This document shows positions 1 to 5,186 of a DNA stretch of 5,186 nucleotides, piece by piece. Origin of the DNA: Terriglobales bacterium. GTDB lineage: Bacteria > Acidobacteriota > Terriglobia > Terriglobales > Gp1-AA117. Below the pieces are notes generated by a model. It was not told the DNA's origin. It did no database searches and was given only the letters and a program-made list of their open reading frames with translations. Where the stretch lies: the NCBI GenBank assembly GCA_030150795.1, contig JASLFF010000382.1, forward strand, positions 1-5,186, read 5' to 3'. The position numbers and the translations under genes are program-made. Within the stretch, counting starts at the first letter, position 1, and the number at the start of each line of letters is the position of its first letter.

Positions 1-264
1 TTCGCGAAACTCCGGCTTGCCTGAAAACTCCTGCAACATGCCGAAAGATGAATCCACTCCAACGTAGAAGTCTCCCGCCGCCAGAAAAGCCTTGCCGATC
101 CTTCCGGTCCCAGCGCCAAGATCAAGCACGCGCGCGTGATCGGGAAGGCGCGTGTCAGCCCATATTGCCGAGCGAATAGATTCCACTACGTAGGGCGGCA
201 GAGAGCGGTAGCGCTCAAAAGTGGCAGCGGTGGTGTCATAAACGGATGTTCCGATTCGCTTCAA
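1..264 (-). CDS. Class I SAM-dependent methyltransferase, N-terminal part (runs off left edge)
   Basis: The 88 visible codons encode the N-terminal half of a Rossmann-fold methyltransferase that uses S-adenosylmethionine. The opening (KRIGTSVYDTTAATFERYR) resembles the start of small cytosolic type 11/25 methyltransferases. Motif I, VLDLGAGTG, lies at residues 46-54 and forms the glycine-rich SAM loop. The next strand ends in VGVDSS with the acidic residue D71, expected to contact the SAM ribose. The start is taken as TTG at 264-262, which shares bases with the TGA stop (263-261) of the upstream ABC transporter. A GGAGG lies 7 bases before it (272-276), so the two genes are probably translationally coupled. 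The acceptor substrate cannot be told from this half, because the substrate-binding region lies outside the window. The methyltransferase class is secure; subfamily and pathway are unknown. Confidence 0.88.
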   Translation of the reverse strand, partial: MKRIGTSVYDTTAATFERYRSLPPYVVESIRSAIWADTRLPDHARVLDLGAGTGRIGKAFLAAGDFYVGVDSSFGMLQEFSGKPEFRE

Positions 265-2162
265 CGATATCCCTCCGCCTGCAGCCGGAACAGCTCCGCA
301 TATAGCCCGTTGAGCGCAAGCAGTTGATCGTGCGTTCCCTGTTCCGCGATAGCTCCCTGCCGCAGAACAACAATGCGGTCGGCCATGCGCACCGTTGAGA
401 ACCGATGCGAGATCAGAAAAGCGATCTGCCCGGCAACCAGCTCCGCAAAACGCCTAAAGACCTCATATTCGGCGCGCGCATCCAGGGCAGCAGTAGGCTC
501 GTCCAGAATAATGATCTGTGATTTGCGGATGTAGGCCCTGGCCAACGCGATCTTCTGCCACTCTCCTCCGGAAAGCTCAATGCCATGCTCAAAGCGGCGG
601 CCCAGCATTTGACGATAGCCTAAAGGAAAGCTCGCAGCCAGTGAATCAGCCTGCGATTTCCTGGCCGCATCAGCGATTGCCGGATCGGTACTGGAGTTTG
701 CATTGTGCTCCGGCCGCTCAAGGACCTGGTCCAGATACTCCTGCACCCGGCTGATTTCGCCTACGCCAATGTTTTCATCCACTGGTAGATCATAGTGAAC
801 AAAGTCCTGAAAAATCACTCCTACAGCGCTGCGCAGGGAGGCAAGTTCATATTCGCGCAAATCCACTCCATCCAGCAGGATACGGCCTTCCGTGGGATCA
901 TAAAGGCGGGCCAGCAGCTTGGCCAGTGTAGTCTTGCCTGCGCCATTTTCGCCCACCAGGGCAATTTTCTCTCCGGGCGCAATAGATAGATTCACGTGGT
1001 GAAGGGCCCAGCCGCCTTTGCCGGGATATTGAAACCCTACGTCTTCAAACGTCAATCCTTGTCTCAGCGACGAGGGAACGGTTCGTGGGCCGGTTCGTGA
1101 GCCGATGGTTGGTTGCAATTCAAAGAACTCAAAAAGATCGCGGACGTAAAGGCCCTGTTCATAGACATTGCTTACTGAGAGAAGCAGACGCTCAGTGGCG
1201 GCGCGGCAGCGCAGGAATGATGCCGCAAGAAACGTCAGGGTGCCAATGGTGATGATGCCGTAAAACGCGCGCCATAGAATAAGGATGTAGCCGGTGTAAT
1301 ATCCCGCTAGTCCCAGCCATGCCAGCAAGATTGAGGCCATCCCTTTGCGAAGGGCCAGGCGGCTGTTGGCCTCATGCAGGTGAGCAGCAAGCCTGTGATA
1401 GCGGCCCAGCAACCAGTTGGACAATCCAAACACCTGGACTTCCTTTGCGGTCTTATCACTCGCGCCCAGATAGCGCAGATAATCCAGCTGCCGGCGTTCC
1501 GGAGTCATGCGGTACAACAACAGATATTCCAGGGTGCTGAAGTGCACTTCGCCAAGAAAGCCGGGCACGATGGCCACAATCAGTAGCAAGAGCAGCCAGG
1601 GACTATAAAAGAGGATCGCCGAGGCAAGGGAAACCAGGGTCACGGAGTCCTGTCCTAAAGTCAGCAACTGCGTCAGCAGGCCGATGCGTCCGGTGGTTTG
1701 CCGCTGCGCCCTCTCCAGCCGGTCAAAAAACGCGGGGTCTTCAAAATGGTGGAGATCAAGTGAACCGGCATGGGCAATGAGTTTTTCATTGATCCGGTTG
1801 GCGCAAAGATCGCCAAAAAGAGCTTCCACGGCGGCAGAGCTCCTGTCCAACACCTCTCCCACCGCGACAATCGCGAGTTCCACAGCCACCAGGAGCCACA
1901 ATCGCGAAATGTTGGGCCGGCCCATTCGCGCGGTTACAACCGCGTCAATGATCAATTTGGCCACCCATAGCGTGGCAATAGGAACTCCAGCCCGGAGCAA
2001 GCGCAGCAACACCGTGGCCGAGGCATATCCGCGGTGCGTTTGCCATGCCAGGTGAAGGAATTGGCGAACCGGACGGAGCACGCCGAATTTTTCGCGCCAC
2101 GTGGATACACCTCCGCCTGAGGACTGGCGAGGCTTTTGCAGCGTTGGCGACAAGGATGGCAA
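261..2162 (-). CDS. ABC transporter half-exporter, fused permease and ATP-binding protein (type IV, MsbA-like)
   Basis: This inner-membrane exporter half-subunit, expected to work as a dimer, uses ATP hydrolysis to move an unknown substrate outward. Hydrophobic segments at about residues 48-75, 86-103, 163-200 (two) and 272-312 (two) give the usual six helices. The nucleotide-binding domain, from about 370, is complete: Walker A GENGAGKT at 404-411, Q-loop Q452, signature LSGGE at 530-534, Walker B IIILDEP at 550-556 with catalytic E555, D-loop ALD at 559-561, and switch H586. Residues of about 473-494 look like an extra stretch before the helical subdomain. No peptidase C39 domain is present. 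The 633-residue length is slightly long for the family. The start is uncertain: TTG at 2162-2160 is the outermost usable codon but has no clear Shine-Dalgarno, and GTG at codon 28 (2081-2079) would still keep all membrane helices. The gene is coupled to the downstream methyltransferase, and the pair is divergent from the pilus genes. Confidence 0.93.
   Translation of the reverse strand: MPSLSPTLQKPRQSSGGGVSTWREKFGVLRPVRQFLHLAWQTHRGYASATVLLRLLRAGVPIATLWVAKLIIDAVVTARMGRPNISRLWLLVAVELAIVAVGEVLDRSSAAVEALFGDLCANRINEKLIAHAGSLDLHHFEDPAFFDRLERAQRQTTGRIGLLTQLLTLGQDSVTLVSLASAILFYSPWLLLLLIVAIVPGFLGEVHFSTLEYLLLYRMTPERRQLDYLRYLGASDKTAKEVQVFGLSNWLLGRYHRLAAHLHEANSRLALRKGMASILLAWLGLAGYYTGYILILWRAFYGIITIGTLTFLAASFLRCRAATERLLLSVSNVYEQGLYVRDLFEFFELQPTIGSRTGPRTVPSSLRQGLTFEDVGFQYPGKGGWALHHVNLSIAPGEKIALVGENGAGKTTLAKLLARLYDPTEGRILLDGVDLREYELASLRSAVGVIFQDFVHYDLPVDENIGVGEISRVQEYLDQVLERPEHNANSSTDPAIADAARKSQADSLAASFPLGYRQMLGRRFEHGIELSGGEWQKIALARAYIRKSQIIILDEPTAALDARAEYEVFRRFAELVAGQIAFLISHRFSTVRMADRIVVLRQGAIAEQGTHDQLLALNGLYAELFRLQAEGYR
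271..276 (-). promoter_or_regulatory. Shine-Dalgarno deciding the methyltransferase TTG start
   Basis: On the minus strand this reads GGAGGG, inside the last codons of the ABC transporter gene. Seven bases separate GGAGG from the TTG at 264. No ATG or GTG lies nearby in frame, so this site is the main argument for a TTG start in a four-base TTGA stop/start overlap. Confidence 0.7.
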
Positions 2163-2381
2163 GGCGTTTGTATTGTAATCCTCATGCCGGACCAGATGAT
2201 TAGAGGGATTTGGAGTGGCTCAGTAGCCGCTACCGGAGCGGTTTTGTCCATCGCTCAGCAAAAACGTGTTCCAATTTTCGAATGGCGGGCGACTACTGAC
2301 TTACCCCGAGCATGTTGGTAACAACGATTACAACTTAAGTGCAAACTTTTATCCTGTCACGCTTTGGTGTGAGCTAAAAAC

Positions 2382-2396
2382 TGCAACAAGATTGCA
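2382..2396. promoter_or_regulatory. Putative operator 1, TGCAA-N5-TTGCA
   Basis: Bases 2382-2386 (TGCAA) and 2392-2396 (TTGCA) form a perfect five-base inverted repeat with spacer CAAGA. It is the outermost of three copies, centred about 227 bases upstream of the pilin start codon. The symmetry suggests binding by a dimeric regulator. The cognate protein is unknown. Confidence 0.5.
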
Positions 2397-2413
2397 AACA
2401 GTGTCAGTGAATC

Positions 2414-2428
2414 TGCAAGATTCTTGCA
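2414..2428. promoter_or_regulatory. Putative operator 2, TGCAA-N5-TTGCA (near-perfect palindrome)
   Basis: This is the most symmetric copy: TGCAAGA and TCTTGCA are exact inverse complements around a single central T at 2421, giving seven-base arms. Its centre is 32 bases, about three helical turns, from the centre of operator 1, so two dimers could bind the same face of the DNA. A second overlapping inverted repeat (GAATC-N5-GATTC) covers 2409-2423. Confidence 0.55.
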
Positions 2429-2472
2429 TGTAGTCAATCGTAATTAATGTGTGACCAATATGGGTACTTTAA

Positions 2473-2486
2473 TGCAAGCGATTGCA
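2473..2486. promoter_or_regulatory. Putative operator 3, TGCAA-N4-TTGCA
   Basis: TGCAA at 2473-2477 and TTGCA at 2482-2486 are separated by GCGA. This copy has a four-base spacer instead of five. It lies nearest the pilin, about 58 bases downstream of the centre of operator 2, and overlaps a weaker sigma-54-like match at 2461-2476. TTGCAA at 2482-2487 could also serve as a poor -35 hexamer with TCTATG at 2505-2510, so a role as a repressor site is equally possible. Confidence 0.45.
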
Positions 2487-2534
2487 AAGAATCTCAAATA
2501 TGTTTCTATGTAGATGATTCTACTAGAGTGCCTT

Positions 2535-2550
2535 TGGCAATCATCGTGCG
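2535..2550 (+). promoter_or_regulatory. Candidate sigma-54 (-24/-12) promoter for the flp pilin
   Basis: TGGCA at 2535-2539 matches the -24 element, and TGC at 2547-2549 sits at the correct spacing, with the invariant GG (2536-2537) and GC (2548-2549) separated by ten bases. The -12 element is imperfect (GTGCG instead of TTGCA/T). Transcription would start near 2561, giving a leader of about 55 bases before the pilin ATG. The three inverted repeats would then be centred near -172, -140 and -82, typical enhancer distances for sigma-54 activators. Sigma-54 control of pilins is known in other bacteria; its use here is inferred. Confidence 0.35.
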
Positions 2551-2615
2551 ATAAGACGAACGGGATGTTGAATAGACCTTTCGAAAAAACATTAAAGATA
2601 AGGGGAAATTTAGAA

Positions 2616-2798
2616 ATGACATTCACACAGTTCGTTAAGAATCTACATCGTGAAGAATCCGGTCAGGACCTGCTTGAGTACGCGTTGGTTCTGGCTGCGG
2701 TCCTCACGGCAGTCGTGGCCGGCTCAGCCAGCCTGGCAAGCGACATCAGCACCGCGCTGACCACCATCAACACAAAAATCCAAACCGCTATCGCCTAA
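2616..2798 (+). CDS. flp: Flp/Fap-type type IVb major prepilin
   Basis: The 60-residue product is the structural subunit of a Tad/Flp pilus, used by relatives for surface attachment and biofilm formation. The short leader (residues 1-16, MTFTQFVKNLHREESG) ends in glycine. The processing motif G16-QDLLEY follows, with glutamate at +5 (E21) and tyrosine at +6 (Y22) of the mature protein, the hallmark of Flp pilins. A hydrophobic helix spans about residues 19-42 and a short Ser/Thr-rich tail ends the protein. Mature length would be 44 residues, normal for Flp. The ATG at 2616 is chosen because AGGGGA (2601-2606) lies 9 bases upstream and the leader then has family length. An in-frame ATG at 2514 would add 34 unlikely residues and place the candidate promoter inside the gene. 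The prepilin peptidase encoded next is the expected processing enzyme. Confidence 0.95.
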   Translation: MTFTQFVKNLHREESGQDLLEYALVLAAVLTAVVAGSASLASDISTALTTINTKIQTAIA

Positions 2799-2802
2799 GC
2801 CC

Positions 2803-2852
2803 GAAGCTGTATGGCGCCGGGCAGCACCGGCTTGCGTGGCGCCATTTGCTTC
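2803..2852 (+). terminator. Strong hairpin after the pilin gene (partial terminator or mRNA-stabilising element)
   Basis: ATGGCGCC at 2811-2818 pairs perfectly with GGCGCCAT at 2838-2845. An outer stem GAAGC (2803-2807) with GCTTC (2848-2852) extends it across a small internal loop, giving 13 base pairs in total. Within the loop region, GCCGG (2816-2820) and CCGGC (2827-2831) offer a competing shorter stem. It begins five bases after the pilin stop. No long T tract follows, so full intrinsic termination is unlikely. A role in keeping pilin mRNA more abundant than the downstream assembly genes is plausible, since pilin is needed in large excess. Confidence 0.5.
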
Positions 2853-2933
2853 AAACCCGCGTTGGACGGTACTCAGAGATGCGCCTTCATAGGTATTGGT
2901 GTCTCTGCGGGACCGGCTATCGAGGCTCACACA

Positions 2934-3515
2934 ATGTTTCCGATTCGCAGGCTATACGCTGCGGTCCAATTTCTTGCCGTTATGAACTTGGCTCAAATCA
3001 TTCCGACTCTGGCGACTGCAGTCGCGGTGACTGCCGCCATCACTGACGTCCGTGACCGGCGTATACCAAACCGGCTCACGTATCCCGCCATGATCGCCGG
3101 TCTTGTGGTGCAAACCGCCGTCCACGGTTGGCGCGGTCTGCTCCTGAGTCTGGCTGGCAGTCTTATCTTTGGCGGTCTTTTTTTGATCTTTCACCTTGTC
3201 CGCGCCATGGGTGCGGGCGACGTGAAACTGGCTGCAGCGCTGGGTTGCATCGTTGGCCCGGCAGGTTCCTGGCAGGTGATGTTTGCCACCGCCGTGGCCG
3301 GAGGCGCGCTGGCAATAGTAGTGATGATTTTCACCGGCCGTGTGCTGAAGACGCTGCGCAGCACCCTGGCTGTTGTGGGCTTTCATGCGGCCCATGGATT
3401 GCGCACCCATCCGGAAGTCAATCTGGATAACCCCGCTGCGGTTCGTCTGCCTTACGGGCTGGCGTTTGCGGCGGGCACACTGTACTGGGCATTTTTAATG
3501 CCCATGTGGAGATAA
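2934..3515 (+). CDS. cpaA: Prepilin peptidase, A24 family (CpaA/TadV type)
   Basis: This polytopic inner-membrane aspartic protease is expected to cleave the leader from Flp and pseudopilins. The first catalytic aspartate is in TDVRDRRIPN (D38) and the second in the GxGD motif, MGAGDVKLA (D96). Both sit at the cytoplasmic ends of membrane helices, as the family requires. Hydrophobic segments lie at about residues 20-37, 52-63, 68-90, 97-110, 112-135 and 174-190. At 193 residues it lacks the N-terminal cysteine-rich methylating domain of PilD-type enzymes, as is usual for CpaA/TadV. ATG at 2934 is chosen because GAGG (2922-2925) lies 8 bases before it. ATG at 2982 would give a 177-residue protein beginning MNLAQIIP, which also fits the family but has no Shine-Dalgarno. 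The next gene starts five bases after the stop. Confidence 0.92.
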   Translation: MFPIRRLYAAVQFLAVMNLAQIIPTLATAVAVTAAITDVRDRRIPNRLTYPAMIAGLVVQTAVHGWRGLLLSLAGSLIFGGLFLIFHLVRAMGAGDVKLAAALGCIVGPAGSWQVMFATAVAGGALAIVVMIFTGRVLKTLRSTLAVVGFHAAHGLRTHPEVNLDNPAAVRLPYGLAFAAGTLYWAFLMPMWR

Positions 3516-3520
3516 CGTTT

Positions 3521-4363
3521 ATGGGAACACGACGGCTCGGTTTTGCTTTGGCTGCTGCACTGGTAATTTCAATCGCCATCACTTCAATCTTTTACGTTCG
3601 CGTTACGCGCGCGCAATCTTCCGCAACGCCCTCCACGAGGCGCGTGATTGCGGCCGCAGTCGCCGTGCAGCCGGGTGTTCCGCTTACAGCGGAAAACCTT
3701 ACAGAGATCAACTGGCCGGTAAATGTGCCGCTGGAAGGACTGATCGAGAAGAAAGAAGATGCAATAGGCCGTGTGCCGATCTATGCCCTGGAGGCCAAAG
3801 AGCCTGTGCAGAAGCATGGCCTCGCGTCCAGTGGAAGCTTCGGCCTCTCTGCCAAGATTCCTGACGGCATGCGCGCTACTTCCGTGAAGACCAATGAGGT
3901 GATGAACATTGCCGGTTTCATCTTCCCCGGCTCGCATGTAGACGTGCTGGTAACGCTGCGCGGCGAAAACAACGCATCCAGCACCACGCACACCGTGCTG
4001 CAGGACGTCCAGGTGCTGGCGACGGGAACCAAGACCGATCCCGATCCCAACGGCAAGCCGGAAAATGTGAGCGTGGTTACGCTGCTGGTCACGCCGGAGG
4101 AGTCAGAGAAACTGGCGCTGGCGCAAAGCCAGACCACACAAAACCAGGGCAGCATTCATTTCGTCCTGAGGAACGGCGGCGATGCCGCCCGTCCGAATAC
4201 GGCTCCTATAGACATGGCTGAGCTGGCCGGAATATCGAAGAAAGTTCCGCAGCCGCTGTTGCACGCAAAGTCGGCGCCTGCGCCAAAGGCGCCTGAACCT
4301 TACACAGTGGAAACGGTTTCCGGCGGCAAAGTTACGGTTGCCAAATTTCCGGCAAATGATTGA
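3521..4363 (+). CDS. cpaB: Flp pilus assembly protein CpaB/RcpC
   Basis: This 280-residue periplasmic protein of the Tad apparatus is thought to support secretin assembly or gating. One N-terminal membrane segment (about residues 6-26, GFALAAALVISIAITSIFY) anchors it. A SAF-like domain follows at about 38-102 (RRVIAAAVAVQPGVPLT to LEAKEPVQ), then the RcpC/CpaB domain at about 109-220 with GMRATSVKTNEVMNIAGFI, PGSHVDVLVT and TVLQDVQVLATG, all typical of the family. The C-terminus (about 245-262) is Pro/Ala/Lys-rich and probably unstructured. ATG at 3521 is chosen because GGAG (3508-3511) lies 9 bases upstream, overlapping the end of cpaA. A GTG at 3506 in frame would add five residues inside the cpaA end and is less likely. 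The stop overlaps the candidate TTG start of the secretin gene. Confidence 0.93.
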   Translation: MGTRRLGFALAAALVISIAITSIFYVRVTRAQSSATPSTRRVIAAAVAVQPGVPLTAENLTEINWPVNVPLEGLIEKKEDAIGRVPIYALEAKEPVQKHGLASSGSFGLSAKIPDGMRATSVKTNEVMNIAGFIFPGSHVDVLVTLRGENNASSTTHTVLQDVQVLATGTKTDPDPNGKPENVSVVTLLVTPEESEKLALAQSQTTQNQGSIHFVLRNGGDAARPNTAPIDMAELAGISKKVPQPLLHAKSAPAPKAPEPYTVETVSGGKVTVAKFPAND

Positions 4364-5186
4364 AACGGGTTCCCGCGGTTAAAAGAGGAGGAGTCATTCT
4401 GAAACTCAACGGAACAAAACGGTTTTTATCCACGCTCGGCGGAAGCATTATTCTGTCTCTCGGTCTTTGCCCGGTTGCGATGGCCCAGGGCGCTGTTCCT
4501 CCCAGTACCCAACAGCCTGCCACTGCCGGGAAACAATCCGCGGCTGTAGCACCACAAGCGGTGTCCGCCGACAACTTTGCCGGCAATCAAGTCCTTCACA
4601 TTCTGGTAGGCCACTCGGTTGTTATCCGAACTGACGTCCGCTTGCGGCGTGTGCTGGTCGGCAACCCTGCAGTCGTTACCACGGCTACAACGGCCGCAAA
4701 TGAATTGGTTGTTACCGCAATTGCATCCGGCAGCAGCAGCGTGGTGCTCTGGCAGGAAGACAACAAATCCCGCATTCTCGAGATATTTGGGGACCTGGAC
4801 GTATCTCTGCTGCGCGAAGCGGTAGCTCGCGGCTTTCCAGATGAACAGATTCAGGTGGAATCAGAGGAGAACAGGATCGTCTTGACCGGAACGGCAACGG
4901 CGGCCCCCATAGCCGACCAGATTCTCAAAATGGCCGCGCCTTTTTCCAAAGAGGTGGTGAACTCGATTCGCATTGCGCTGCCGGGCCGGCAAAAGCAGAT
5001 ATTGCTGAAAGTAAAGTTCGCCCAGGTGGACCGTGGAAAAATGAGCTCCTATGGTTTCAATCTCTTCAGCACGGGGGCTGCCAACACAATTGGCGTCATT
5101 GGCACCCAGCAGTTCGCCCCGCCGCAGCTGGTGAAAAACGACAACTCCGGCGGCGGTACCGGTACCGGCACAGGTGTGCCGAGCAG
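4360..5186 (+). CDS. cpaC: Tad pilus secretin CpaC/RcpA, N-terminal part (runs off right edge)
   Basis: The visible 275 codons encode the export signal and periplasmic domains of the outer-membrane secretin through which the Flp pilus exits. Numbering from TTG 4360, a basic stretch is followed by a hydrophobic core (about 22-39) and a signal-peptidase I site AMA-Q after residue 42. Next come a linker rich in Ala, Pro and Gln, the pilus-secretin N-domain (about 76-145, LHILVGHSVVIRTDVRLRRV to ILEIFGDLD), a BON-like domain (about 146-206, with ENRIVLTGTA) and the start of the secretin region (QILLKVKFAQVDR, 213-225, then YGFNL). A Gly/Thr-rich stretch (about 262-273) follows. The start is unusual: TTG at 4360-4362 overlaps the cpaB stop but lacks a Shine-Dalgarno. 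CTG at 4399 sits 7 bases after GGAGG and gives a more usual signal peptide. The first in-frame ATG (4480) would destroy the signal peptide. TTG is given as the outermost standard start. Confidence 0.9.
   Translation, partial: MKRVPAVKRGGVILKLNGTKRFLSTLGGSIILSLGLCPVAMAQGAVPPSTQQPATAGKQSAAVAPQAVSADNFAGNQVLHILVGHSVVIRTDVRLRRVLVGNPAVVTTATTAANELVVTAIASGSSSVVLWQEDNKSRILEIFGDLDVSLLREAVARGFPDEQIQVESEENRIVLTGTATAAPIADQILKMAAPFSKEVVNSIRIALPGRQKQILLKVKFAQVDRGKMSSYGFNLFSTGAANTIGVIGTQQFAPPQLVKNDNSGGGTGTGTGVPS
4384..4393 (+). promoter_or_regulatory. Very strong Shine-Dalgarno (AGAGGAGGAG) inside the 5' end of cpaC
   Basis: This purine run contains GGAGG at 4387-4391. The seventh base after it is 4398, so CTG at 4399-4401 is ideally placed as an initiator, with ATT at 4396-4398 as a poorer alternative. 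No ATG, GTG or TTG follows at a workable distance in the secretin frame. It is the best ribosome-binding site in the cluster, which argues that secretin translation begins here on a non-standard codon. Confidence 0.6.

Larger units (their letters stand above)
2163..2615. other. Divergent intergenic region between the ABC exporter and the Flp pilin
   Basis: These 453 bases lack a convincing gene on either strand and become clearly AT-rich from about 2320. The right part holds three TGCAA/TTGCA inverted repeats, an isolated TGCAA half-site at 2340-2344, and candidate promoter elements for the pilin. The left part (2163-2320) must hold any promoter for the minus-strand exporter, but no good -35/-10 pair was seen there. 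A small hairpin (2227-2241) followed by four T residues is present but serves no identifiable upstream gene. The nonanucleotide GATTGCAAA occurs twice, at 2390-2398 and 2480-2488, as part of the inverted repeats. Confidence 0.75.

Noticed and set aside
2227..2245. Hairpin CCGCT-N5-AGCGG followed by TTTT on the plus strand, as a terminator
   Set aside because: The stem is only five perfect pairs, and no plus-strand gene ends upstream that it could terminate.
1952..2251. Minus-strand 99-codon frame starting ATG at 2251 and overlapping the exporter start
   Set aside because: It is out of frame with the exporter, its residues are Cys/Arg/Pro-rich without family features, and most of it lies inside the exporter coding region.
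2136..2321. Plus-strand 61-codon frame in the divergent region
   Set aside because: It overlaps the exporter 5' end, has no Shine-Dalgarno and shows no recognisable domain or plausible composition.
2514..2615. In-frame upstream extension of the Flp pilin to ATG 2514
   Set aside because: It would give a 50-residue leader unlike Flp prepilins, has no good ribosome-binding site and would swallow the candidate promoter. ATG 2616 has a clear Shine-Dalgarno.
2811..2933. In-frame upstream extension of the prepilin peptidase to ATG 2811
   Set aside because: The added 41 residues are unlike the family and their codons form the post-pilin hairpin. ATG 2934 has GAGG at good spacing.
2952..3410. Minus-strand 152-codon frame opposite cpaA
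   Set aside because: It has His/Gln/Gly-rich low-complexity content typical of the reverse strand of a hydrophobic gene and lacks any motif.
3584..4155. Long minus-strand open frames opposite cpaB (3584-3991 and 3781-4155)
   Set aside because: They are antisense shadows of a well-supported gene, and the encoded residues show no recognisable protein features.
1..5186. CRISPR arrays, tRNA/rRNA genes, insertion sequences or transposases
   Set aside because: No regularly spaced direct repeats, cloverleaf-like stretches, terminal inverted repeats or transposase motifs were seen anywhere in the window.

Overview
The window looks like a bacterial chromosome segment of moderate GC, in the mid-50s by eye, with an AT-rich island at about 2320-2615. 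Two divergent gene groups flank that island. The gene set and order (flp, cpaA/tadV, cpaB/rcpC, cpaC/rcpA) and the protein style suggest a soil bacterium such as an Acidobacteriota (Terriglobia-like) member. That placement is an inference from gene style, and no marker gene here proves it.

Left side, minus strand (1-2162): a two-gene translationally coupled unit. A 633-codon ABC exporter half-transporter (six-helix membrane domain fused to an ATPase) is followed by a class I SAM-dependent methyltransferase that runs off the left edge. The methyltransferase starts on a TTG overlapping the transporter's TGA stop and has a good Shine-Dalgarno. The transported substrate cannot be read from the sequence. 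An exporter coupled to a methyltransferase could belong to a small-molecule, lipid or peptide pathway whose other genes lie further left.

Middle (2163-2615): a 453-base divergent intergenic region with no convincing gene. It holds three copies of the inverted repeat TGCAA-N4/5-TTGCA (centres near 2389, 2421 and 2479.5). They lie upstream of a possible sigma-54 -24/-12 element at 2535-2550, and a good ribosome-binding site precedes the pilin start at 2616. This resembles an enhancer-type promoter for a highly expressed pilin and is the most interesting uncharacterised feature seen.

Right side, plus strand (2616-5186): the start of a Tad/Flp type IVc pilus locus. It encodes a 60-residue Flp major prepilin, then after a 135-base gap with a strong hairpin an A24-family prepilin peptidase (CpaA/TadV), the CpaB/RcpC assembly protein, and the N-terminal part of the CpaC/RcpA outer-membrane secretin, cut by the right edge. 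The peptidase would process Flp, the secretin would form the outer-membrane exit channel, and CpaB would act in the periplasm with the secretin. The motor (TadA) and platform (TadB/C) genes would be expected to the right. The secretin frame has no ATG or GTG start before its signal peptide. It begins either at a TTG overlapping the cpaB stop or at a CTG exactly placed behind a very strong Shine-Dalgarno.

No wholly new system is evident. The novelty lies in the regulatory region, the post-pilin hairpin and the secretin start.
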